Positions 21,893-33,800 of a stretch of 64,000 nt of DNA are shown here, piece after piece (the first letter of the stretch is position 1; each line of letters starts with the position of its first letter). The notes beneath the pieces are model-generated. The model was not told where the DNA came from and searched no databases. It worked only from the letters and a program-made list of their open reading frames with translations. This DNA is from Rhineura floridana (lineage: Eukaryota; Chordata; Lepidosauria; Squamata; Rhineuridae), in the NCBI RefSeq assembly GCF_030035675.1, contig NC_084481.1:232406927-232470926 (forward strand). The letters are read 5' to 3'. A program made the position numbers and the translations under genes.

Positions 21893-24800
21893 ATTCTGGC
21901 TTTTGCATGGCTGGGTTGAAGCTCACTGCCGAAGGAAAGCATCAAACCTATCACTCTGCCCACTTTTGCCTCTGGACCTGCCCACCACAGCCCTAGAAAG
22001 TTATCCATGGAGGAAGTTGCCCTTTGGGTTGAAAATGTTTCCCTTCTCCTACCCTGGATAAAAAGCAAAGCCTCTTCTCAAGTCACCCATGGATAGAAAG
22101 ACAAGACTTCACGAAAATAGCATTCGCAGACAAACCGACCGGCGATCATTCCTTTATACTTCCTGCTTTCTTAGGAAGCGCCCGAGAGAATCAGCCGACA
22201 AGCCAGGGCAGTCCTCCTCTCCCTGGCAAGCTGTCATTTCAACGATGTGATGTACGAGCTTCAACGGAATGTCAGGACAGGGACGCTCCCTCACCGAATG
22301 GTGTTTCGGACCCTAGCAAGCCTGGCTTCTCGCTATGGTATGGATCCCTCCTTGCTCTTCATTCATTCATTCTTCAAGGATGCTCTTGTTATTGTTTAAA
22401 GCCCTAAACAACTTAGGCCCCCAAAACATGAAAGACCACCTCCTTCCCTGCAGACCCCCTCAGATGTCAAGATCAGCAGAGTGGGGTCTCTTGGTAGTTC
22501 CACTGCCCTCAGAAGTTTGGAGGGTGGCACCAGAGAGGGTGTTCTCCCTGGGAGCCCCTAAGCACCTCCTTCCCTACGGACGCTCTCGGGTGTTGAGATC
22601 AGCAAGGGGGCACTTTTGGTAGTTCCGCCACCCTTGGAAGCTCGGGGGTTGGTGGCCTGGGAGAGGGCCTTCTCTGTGGTAGCCCCTAAGTTGTGGAACT
22701 CCTTCCCCACCTAGATGCGTCTGGCCACTTCATTGTATATATTTCGGTGAATGCTGAAGACGCACCTCTTTAACTTGGCCTTTGACACCCAAGATGTATA
22801 TTTTTAGGACCCACCCTATTCTCTGTGACGTAGTTTAGGTTGTTTTTAACTGTTTTAATTGTGTGTTTTAAAACTGTTGTAACCTAGAAGCTAAAATGAT
22901 GAAACTGAGGTTATCATACTTTGGACACATCATGAGAAGACATGATTCACTAGAAATGACAATAATGCTGGGAAAAACAGAAGGGAGTAGAAAAAGAGGA
23001 AGGCCAAACAAGAGATGGATTGATTCCATAAAGGAAGTCACAGACCTGAACTTGCAAGATCTGAACAGGGTGGCTCATGACAGATGCTCTTGGAGGTCGC
23101 CGATTCATAGGGTCACCATCAGTCGTAATCAACTTGAAGGCATATAACAACAAACCCTGGGACCTCTGGATAATGAATTCTAATAACAATAATAAGTCAG
23201 GGGACACCAACCTTTCTGGACCAGACAGCACATTTCAAATTCTGAGAGAGTGTGGGGGGCACCAGTCACAAAATGGCTGCCGTGGGTGCGGTGGCATAAT
23301 ACAAATGGCTGTCATGGGAAGTGTGACTTAACACATAATTAGAGAATAGTCATAGTGAAGCTTTTCCCATAATTGTATTTCCATACTAGAAAAGGCTTGA
23401 CCTGCTGAGTTTCTGCCATCGTACAGCTGTTAACAGCACAAGAATCTCATTTTTCCGCAATGCCAAACCTAAACCAAAACCCAGGCTGCCATCCTATACC
23501 CACTTAACTGGGAGAATGCCACATTAAACACAATGATACTTACTTCTGAGTAGACGTGTATACCATTGTATTGTCAGTTAACTATACAGTGAATTCTTAA
23601 TGAGTCCTTGGTCTTTAGCTCCTGCAAGGCAGGAAACATGCCTAAGCCTCTTTGCAAAGTTTTCGTATTTGCATTTGGGGGGGAGACAGAGGGATTCTTT
23701 AACCCACACTTATTGTGTGGTAGTATTTGCTGCCCTGGGCTCCCTGTGGGAGGAAGGGTGGGATATAACAACAACAACTTCTAGGCACTACCTGATCTCA
23801 GGTGAACCCAGCACAGGAAAGATTCATCTTGGTTGCTAGGGAAAAAGAAAGGGCAAACTATAGAGATTCTAAGGACTAGGAAAAAAACACAGAATCGGGA
23901 AAAGTGCACTGAAAGGAAGGGCAAAAGAGCAACTCTTTAGGACCCCAAGGATTCTTATGCCTGGTGTCTAAATAATTCAGTTATTAATCACAGCTCTGAC
24001 TTCACACACTGAACATAAGAAAAGCTTGCTGGATCAGGCCACTGGCCCATCTAGTCCAGCATCCTGTTCTCACAGAGGCCAACCAGATTCCCCTATTGAA
24101 AGCCCCAAAGCAGGACCTGGTCACAAGAGCACTCTCCCCTCCTGTGGTTTCCAGCAACTGGTATTTGGAAGCATATTGCATCTGTTTATGGTGGCACGGC
24201 ACAGCCATCATGGCTAGTAGCCACTGATAGCCTTTTCCTCTGGACAGGCAAGAGCAGCCAGGCTGGCTCAGTTCACAGATATCACGTAGAAAGGTACCTG
24301 CACAGTTTGCTCCGTAACTTTCTTTCTAGGCAGGCTAGGAACTAATTTTTTTTAACATGAAAACTCATATCCTGGGCTACCTGCTGGGAGCACCATTAAA
24401 GGCACCCATGGATAATGGCTTGGTGACCGCGTCCTAAGTAGCAGAATTCCCTCCCCACAGAGATGCATGTGGAAACAGTTTTTGTTGTGTGCTGAAGACA
24501 CACCTCTTTACACTGGCCTTTGACAAGTGAGAAACATGCATGTTCTTGGACTCACCCTATTCTGATTATAATTTGTTTTGAACCAAAGTCAGGATCATTC
24601 AGACCATGGTATTCCCGATTTCTATGTATGGATGTGAAAGTTGGACAGGGAAAAAAGCGGATAAGAGAAAAATCAACTCATTTGAAATGTGCTGTTGGAG
24701 GAGAGCTTTGCGCATACCATGGGCTGCGAAAAAGTCATATAATTGGGTGTCAGAACAAATTAAACCAGAACTGTCACTAGAAGCTAAAATGATGAAACTG

Positions 24801-27800
24801 GTTATCATACTTTGGACACCATAATGAGAAGACATGATTCACTAGAAAAGACAATAATGCTGGGAAAAACAGAAGGGAGTAGAAAAAGAGGAAGGCCAAA
24901 CAAGAGATGGATTGAATCCATCAAGGAAGCCACAGACCTGAACTTACAAGATCTGAACAGGGTGATTTATAACAGATGCTACTGGAAGTCACTGATTCAT
25001 AGGGTTGCCATAAGTCGTAATCGACTTGAAGGTACATAACAACACGTGTTGTAATTGTTGTGACTCGCCCTGGCACCTTATGGTGAAGGGCAGGCAAATC
25101 CTCCTCCTCATTTAACTAAACATTGCACGTGTTCTCTTCACTCCTGCAGAGCTCAAGTGTATCCCATTTTTGTCTCTGACCCTTGTATATATAAGGCTGA
25201 TCGTCAGGTGGCCCGTGATAAGTCACATGAAAGAAGAGATCTGTTATGGTGAGTGGCCAGGGGTGGAGGTGGGAGGAGGATATTCCAGTTTATCCAGTAC
25301 AATTTCTGACCTACAACTCCTAATTGTACCTTAAATATGCTTTCATTTGGATTCCTGCATTGAGCAGGGGGTTGGACTCAAAGGCCTTATAGGACCCTTC
25401 CTGTTCTACGATTCTATGATGCCATGATTTTAAGAAATATCAGCATCTGTTTGGAGGGAGGCAATGAGAGAACAGCCCTTCCCTGTGGGGGCCCCTCTGG
25501 TTGCAGAATGCTCTCCCCAGGGAGGCTCGCCTGGCACCGATACATCCTTCTTCCACTGCCAGACAAAGACGTTTTTCTTCTCTTATTGGGGCAACACCAG
25601 CAGTCAGTCTTCGCTCATGGTCAAGCTTACACTCACATTAAGTTGGTCCAGTCTGAAGTAATCACTCGTTCTTGTTTTTACTTTTGTTCAGTTATGGAAA
25701 ATTTCTGTGTGGCAATAAACTATTACTACAAAAACTGGAGAGAATGTTCATTCCCAAGAGAGACGGAATCTCAGCTTTGCAGTCCTGTCATTCCCATCTA
25801 TCAGCGTCTGGTCAGTGATTGGCTGAATGATGAGGAACCAAAGGTGAGATCTGGGACAGCTTCATCTTACATCCACACTTTACATTTAAAGCAGTATTAT
25901 ACTACTTTGGCTTCCCTCTAAGAATCCTGGGAATTGGAGTTTGTGAAAGTTGCTGAGAGTTGTTAGGAGATGCCTATTCCCCTCACAGAGCTACAATTTC
26001 CAGAGTGGTTTTACACCCTCTTCCCAGGGAACTCTGGGAATTGTAGCTCTGTGAGAATAGGCATAAGATGAAATGTGTAGCACCAGGACCCATAGGAGGG
26101 CCTTTTCAGTGGTGGCTCTATTCTGTGGAATTTTTCCCACTGAGGTGCATCCAGCCACATTATTGCTTCCTTTAGGAAACAGGTGAAGTCATACCTCTTC
26201 TGGCAGGCTTGCAGATAAAGGTATCAGTGACTGAAATAACGTATGAATAATGTGATGATGATGATGCTTATTATGAATTGTATTGATATAACTGTTCTTA
26301 ACTTTTACAATTTATGGATATTATGTTTTGTATGTTGTCTGTTATTTGTAAACCACTTTGTGGCCATTGGCAAAAGGTAGTATGTAAGATTCTTAATAAA
26401 CAAAGAAACACCAAGTAGCCAATCACATTTGGTTTTGTGGCGATGGCACAAAGCCAATTCAGAATGAGGGCAGGAAGCCTTGTTTCCACTCTGAATAGGT
26501 ATCAGGGTGCCAGCTGCGCTGTGAACACTTCTGCCCATCTTTACAGTGCTCTAAAAAGGGTGAGTTCATTTCATAGGAGATGAAAATGTTCATAAAACAC
26601 AAACACACACAACCTCCGTGTCATAGGTCAGTGTGGATTAGTAAAATGAGCAGAGGATGGTGAACGGTTTAGCCACACACCAGGACACAAGCAAACTATA
26701 GACAGAATGGTTTCATTTCACTTCGTTCAGCATTTAAGGCCCTCCTCCGGGTACCAACCCATCGTGAAGCCCGGAGGGTGGTTACTAGATCTAGGGCCTT
26801 TTCTGTGGTGGCCCCTGAGTTGTGGAACAGCCTCCCCGAAGAGGTACGCCTGGCGCCTACACTTCTATCTTTCCGGCGCCAGGTAAAAACCTTTTTATGC
26901 TCCCAGGCATTTTAATCTTTTAATTTTCTTAATCTTTTTAATCTTGTAATACTAATCCTTTTATCATCTTATATTTTGTTTAATTGTATTTTGTTTTCAT
27001 TGTGTCTTATATGTGATTTTATTATGATGATGTATGTATTTTATCCTATTATGTTTACCGCCCTGAGAGCTACTTGCTATGGGCGGTATATAAATGCAAC
27101 AAAATAAATAAAATAAATAAATAAATAAAATTCATCTTAGGACCGCAGTCTTCCTGTTGGAAGCATGGCAACAGGGCTTCTCCTGCTATGGGTCCAGATG
27201 ATTTTCCTATTAGGATTCTTTTCTGTTAGGGGATAGCTGTTGCACATCCTTGAAAGAGGCACTCCGCTATAAGGAAAATATTTCCATTTGTCTCCTCTGC
27301 AGGTTAAGGAGGCACTGCTGAAAGCTCAGTGGCCCATGCTAGGAGTTCTGGTTCGTCATAGACGGAAGCAAGATGAAATAATCAGAAAGATACCACAGGT
27401 CCTCCGGGAAAGCAGGATTTTGGACTCGTTACTTGTCGCCAAAGTAAGGGGCCTGTTGTTACTATAACACGGCCTTAACCCACCTGATACCCTCCAGTTG
27501 TTTGGCCTGATGGAGTGCCATCAGCCCCAGCCAACACAGCCGCTGGAGAGCTGCTGCTAGCCAGTGTGGACAATACAGAGCTAGATAGGCCAATGGTCTG
27601 ACTTGGTATAAGGCAGATTCCTATCTTCCTAATAGGGATCTGCTAGAATTGTGCTCAATTCGGATTTGGTACCAAATTTTCCATTAATTTGCTTATTCTC
27701 AGTAGCTGAGGATTGGGTTTCAATTTATTTATGTATTTATTTATTGCATTTGTATACCGCCCCATAGCCGAAGCTCTCTGGGTGGTTTACAACAATTAAA

Positions 27801-30800
27801 AACATTAAAAAGCAATTTAAAAACACATTTTTAAAAAGCAATTTAAAAACACATTTTTAAAAAGCAATTTAAAAACACATTTTTAAAAAGCAATTTAAAA
27901 ACACATGCTAAAATGTCTGGGAGAAGAGAAAGGTTTTGACCTGGCACCGAAAAGATAACAGTGTGGGCACCAGGCACACCTCATCAGGGAGATCATTCCA
28001 TAGTTTGGGGGCCACCACTGAGAAGGCTCTCTCCCTTGTTGCCAGACTCCCAGCTTCCCTCCCAGTAGGCACCCGGAGGAGGGCCTTGGATGTGGAGCAT
28101 AGTGTACGGGTGGGTTCGTGTTGGGAGAGGCGTTCCATCAGGTATTGTGGTCCCAAGCCATGTAAGGCTTTATAGGTCAAAACCAGCACCTTGAATCGAG
28201 CTCGGAAACATACAGGCAGCCAATGCAAGCAGGACAGAATTGGTTTTATATGTTCGAACCGTCTGGTCCCTGTTACCAATCTGACCGCTGCATTTTGCAC
28301 AAGCTGCAGTTTCCAAACCATCTTCAAAGGCAGCCCCATGTAGAGTGCATTGCAGTAATCTAATTTGGAGGTTACCAGAGCATGGACAACTGAAGCCAGG
28401 TTATCCCTGTCCAGATAGGGACGTAGTTGGGCCACCAACCGTGGTTGGTAGAAGGCACTCTGTGCCACCGAGGCTACCTGAGCCTCAGGTGACAGAGATG
28501 GTTCTAGGAGAACCCCCAAGCTACTAACCTGCTCCTTCAGGGGGAGTACAACCCCATCCAGGACAGGTTAGACATCCACCATCTGGTCAGAAGAACCACC
28601 CACTAGCAGCATCTCAGTCTTGTCTGGATTGAGCCTCAGTTTACTAGCCCTCATCCAGTCCATTGTCGCAGCCAGGCACCAGTTCAGCACATTGACAGCC
28701 TCACCTGAAGAAGATGAAAAGGAGAAATAGAGCTGCGTGTCATCAGCATACTGATGGCAATGCACTCCAAAGCTCCGGATGACCACACCCAATGGTTTCA
28801 TGTAGATGTTGAACAGCATGGGGAACAGAACTGACCCCTGCGGAACCCCATACTGGAGAGTCCAGGGTGCCGAGCAATGTTCCCCAAGCACCACCTTCTG
28901 GAGGCGACCTGCCAAGTAGGAGTGGAACCACCGCAATGCAGTACCTCCCACTCCCAACTCAGCCAGTCTTCCCAGAAGACTGTAGTGAATGCAGTGAATT
29001 TCCACAGCTATTTTTGAAAATGGACTTTTAAAAAAAATCCACCTCTAAAACATGAATTGTAAGAATGATCATTTATCGATATTTCCTTTCAAAACATTGA
29101 TATTTTGAAAGGAGACAATATTTCCTTCAAAATATCGATATTTCCTTGAAAAATATTGATTTTAATATCAATTTTTTTCCGAGCGAAAAAGAATGACTCT
29201 GTAAAAGCAGCGGCTAGCGGATACAGAACGAACTCAAATGAATGCCAGCCTGTTAGGTCAATGGGATGCTTTTGAACCGGCACCAGCCAAGAGGTCCCAT
29301 CCCTAGGTCCTAATAGTAATAAGGAAACAGGGACTGTTCCACTGAGCCTTTGCTTCTAATCTGTGCAGATGTTGACTCCTTTTTTTTAGAGCCTTAATCT
29401 TTTTTTGGATGTCTGCGAGGAGTATCAAACCTCAATACCAAAGAAGATATTCCAGGATGTTTGTGACTTTGTATTCCAGCAGGTAAGATATCAGGGAGCT
29501 TGCGATTTCTCTGACCCTAATCTTGGTAAATGGTAGCCCCGCAGGCCCAGGTCAAGCAGGACACCAGCTCTGATATTACCTTTGAAAACATGATGGCTTC
29601 TTCATGTAGCGTGTTTCAGAGCTTGGAAAAGTTACTTTTTTGAACTACAACTCCCATCAGCCCAATCCAGTGGCCATGCTGGCTGGGGCTGATGGGAGTT
29701 GTAGTTCAAAAAAGTAACTTTTCCAAGCTCTGCGTGTTGTTTGCACAAAGCACCTCCTGTTTGTCTGGGGCCCAATTGAAACCCACCTCAGAGCCCTCGG
29801 AAAAAGAGTTGACTTGCCCTACAGTTCCATTGATGGACAGCCCAAGAGCTCCCTCTACTGGCAACCTCTCTAGCCACATACCAGGCTGCAGAAGGATTGC
29901 AAGCTACCTCTCACAGGAAAGTTAGGGATGATTTCAAAGCAACCTTCCAAAGGATGGGCAAATCTGTCCATTTTGGTTTCTCTCAGTTTCCCAACTTTAA
30001 GTTCAGTTTGCCACATTTCCACACGTGTTTGCAATACATTTTATTTAAAGTCCTCGTGAAAGGTCATCAGCATTTGAGTGCAAATTTCTCCTAAAATCCA
30101 CATTTGTATGCATTTTTGCAAGCAATTTTTCCCAATAGAACGCAATTTTCATATTATTTTCACTAAGCATTCCTGACAGATGTCTGTCCAACTGGAGAAG
30201 TGCACTTCCAGATTTGGAGAAGAGAAAGTATAGAAGGTTTGCTGTTCCTATATTGTTTTGGAAAGTGCAAATTAGATAAGTTTGTATTTAAATATGAACT
30301 GAATCAAATTTCTCCGCAGTCCCTATACCTACCTAAATTTCTTTATCTGTTCTAGGCTGTACCACGTGATACTTCAGTACAACAATTAAAGATGCCCCAG
30401 AAGGTTATGGAAAAGTTCATCCACCAGGGTTGGAACCAAGGAACCCAAAAGACCACAGCAGAAAGAGACGTCCAAGAAGGAGAATCATCTTCATGTGATC
30501 TGGTAGCTTACATGGGAACACAGGAAAAGGCCTTATTTTGAGTCAGACCACTGGTCAGTCTAGCTCAGTACTGTCTGCACTGACTGGCAGCAGCTCTCCA
30601 ATGTTTTAGGCAGGGGTCTTTCTCAGCCCCTACCTTGAGTCACCAGGGATTGAACCTGGATCCTTCTGCATGCAAAGCAGATGCTCTGACACTATGGTCT
30701 ATGGTTCTTCCCCTACTTTGTATCTCACTTATTTATTTAATAGGCTTTTGGACCTTTTATTTAAACCTATGGGCCCGTCCATACACTGTATAATCTGCAG

Positions 30801-33800
30801 TGTTATAGCTTTGGTCCTCATTAATTCACTGTCATCCATATGACGTTGCAAGCTAGTATGGATTTTCAAGTTCACAAATCCGCATTAGAAATACCACAGA
30901 AAAAACGATATGCTTTCCTAAACCGATAATCAATCGCATGAACGTCCATGTGCAATGCCGAAGACTTTCCTGCAATAGGCAGTCCATGGGCATTCCTCCA
31001 TCATATGCCAAGCCCCCTGTCTCCTTCCCATCCAAGAGCACATCCACAAACCTGCGCATGAGTGGGAATTTAAAAAAAAAGATATAAATTTCTGCGCTCT
31101 TCCAAAAAAGTGTGCAAAAAGCAAATCACCATTATGGCCCAATCGCTGAAAAGGGGTGGACTTAGGGGAGTGGCCAGTGCTAAAGCAATTTAGACAAAAA
31201 AAACCCCACACGTATAGATGCTTGATAATTGGGTTTTCACAATAATCCGATTATAAACAGGACATGTATGGATCTCGAGACCAGCAACCAAATATGGAAA
31301 ACGTGGATGTTGTGCTTAGATGTGGATGGGCCCTTAGTTTATTTAAAGGAGTTTCATACAGCTCCAGAAGTTAACAAAGCAGTTCCCATTATAAGACCCA
31401 TAAAATTCAATAAAACAAGATCACAGCAACCAAAGGCAACAGGAACTGACAACAGTGATCAGGGAAAGCTTGAGCTAACAGATAAGTTTCTAGTTTTATT
31501 TATTTTACTATTTGATTTATATCCTGCCCTTCCTCCCAGCAGGAGCCCAAGGCGGCAAACAAAAGCCCTAAAAACATCAAAACATCATAAAAACAAACTT
31601 TAAAACACATTAAAACAAAACATCTTTAAAAACGTTTCTTAAAAAAAGCTTTTAAAACATCATCTAAGATTAAAAACATTTTTTTAAAAAGAAGCTTTAA
31701 GAACATATTAAAAAGCAATTCCAATACAGATGCAGACTGGGATAAGGTCTCTACTGAAAAGGCTTGCTGAAAGAGGAAAGTCTTCAAAAGGCACCGAAAA
31801 GATAACAGAGATGGCGCCTGTCTAATATTTAAGGTTCTTCCTGTTGTTGTTGTTGTTACCTAAGGGGTCAATGGCTCACCTCCTCCTCCTGCCTGTCTTT
31901 GTTGTTTTGGGGGGCCATGGCAGCTCATTGGTGCCACTACCACTACCTCCTCCTCCACGCTCGCTCATCCTTCCAGCAGCTGGAGGCTGTGGCTCTGGGT
32001 GCTGCGCCACGAGCCCTTCCACAGCCACCATATCGTGGACTCACACAGCTGAAAAGGCCCTCTCTCTTGTCACCACCTTCCAAGCTTCCCTCAGAGGAAC
32101 GACCTGGAGAAAGGTCTCAGAAGATCTACGGTTCTGGATAGGTTGATATTGTGAGAAGAGTATTGGTGTCCTGAGCCATAAAGAGCTTTTTAGGTCAAAA
32201 CTAACACTTTGAATTGGGCTCAGAAGCATAGTTGATGGCAGAAACACCCTGCCATTGGTACCTGCCTGAGCATTCCACGTGCTAGGCACCATAGTCCCTG
32301 CTCTACACCTCCACCAGACAGACCTCAGATGTTACCCATTGTAGGGTCAGGAGGGCCCTGCTACACACTGAAGTGTCCTGGATGGTCTTTTTAAAAAATA
32401 TTTTGAAATTGTTAACCACTTAGAAGCTGCAGCAAACCTTTCACTATACGATGACGAAACTCTGTAAGGGCCCAGATAAAATTGCTCTTGGGCAGAGCAG
32501 AAAAACAGATCCGCCCTGCAGGCCCCCAGTTAATGTACGTATTTTTGGAACTAAATCCCAGTTGGAGGGCCTTGTTAGTGATGGGCCCTTTCCTGATCTG
32601 AAAAGATGGCTCCTTCATGCTAACAGCTTCCTTTTCCTGCTTCCCACAGTCACCTTCTGAACATCAGCAGCTCTGCAAGGATCATCGGAACATACTCATG
32701 GATGCATTTGGCCACTTAAGTAAGGACCTGAGGAGTGAATCTGTGGCCCTCTAGTAGGGATGGGTGAGAATTTCAATTCAGTTCGCATTTCAAGCAGAAT
32801 GTATCAAATTCGCAATTTCCAAAACGCAGCCATCCTTCAAAATTTGCACTTATTAGAATTTTAGGATGCAGTTCACCAACTAAGCAATATCTACAAAAAG
32901 GCATATGCTAGGGGCAAATGTGCATAAAAATGAATATATGAATGAAAATAAAAAGGCCTGATATGATGAAAAATGGCTTGCAAAAATCTGTAAAAACTGC
33001 CTACAAAATGTGTTTATTTGGAGAAATTCGCACTAAAATGGTGGAGAATTTTCATGAGGATTTTTTTTAAAAAAAATTGCAGATCGCTGCAGAAATGTAG
33101 AGAACTGAATTTAACATTAGAAGAGTGAGAAACTGAGAGAACCGAAATCGATAGATCTTTCCATACCTACCCTCTAGGCATTGCTGGACTACAGCTCCCA
33201 GCATCCCTAGCCACATTCACCATGTTGGGTGGGGCTGATGGGAGTTGGAGTCCAACAACGTCTAGAGCAGCCTTTCCCAACTAGTGGGCCACCAGATGTT
33301 GTTGGACCACAACTCCCATCTTTCCTGACCATTGGCAATGCTGGCTGAGGCTGATAGGAGTTGTGGTCCAACAACAACTGGTGGCCCACTAGTTGGGAAA
33401 GGCTGGGCTAGAGTGTCACAGGTCCCATATCCCCAGACCAGAAGCCTGAAAGGCAGACCTACAAGTCTCATTTCCTTCTTGGTTTTCCTCGGAAAATCAG
33501 TCAGTTTTGTTTTCTGTCAGTTTCTTGTTTTTTTCAGTCTTAAGTTCATCTCCACACATCTATTTGCATTTTTTAAAAAGTCCTCTCATCAGCATTTTAG
33601 TCCAAATTTCTCCTAATATACAGGGCCGACACCAAGCAGCAGCTAGCCCCTCCTTAGGGTGTGGGGGTAGCACTCCCCTTCCACGATCCTCGGCAAGGTT
33701 GACTTCTGACCCTGCCACAGATCACACAGACGGAGCTCCCAGCTCCCCTACAGATCGTGCAGGCCTGCAGCTCCTGCCTGCTCCACCTGCCTCTCTTCCC

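Noticed and set aside
25424-25921. 165-codon open frame as a single-exon gene
   Set aside because: It is MROH exon 4 read through with upstream L2-like DNA and downstream intron; only 25692-25843 is coding.
27841-27905. CRISPR-like or satellite array of 'ttaaaaacacatttttaaaa'
   Set aside because: Only three adjacent units without spacers, inside an L2 3' UTR in vertebrate DNA.
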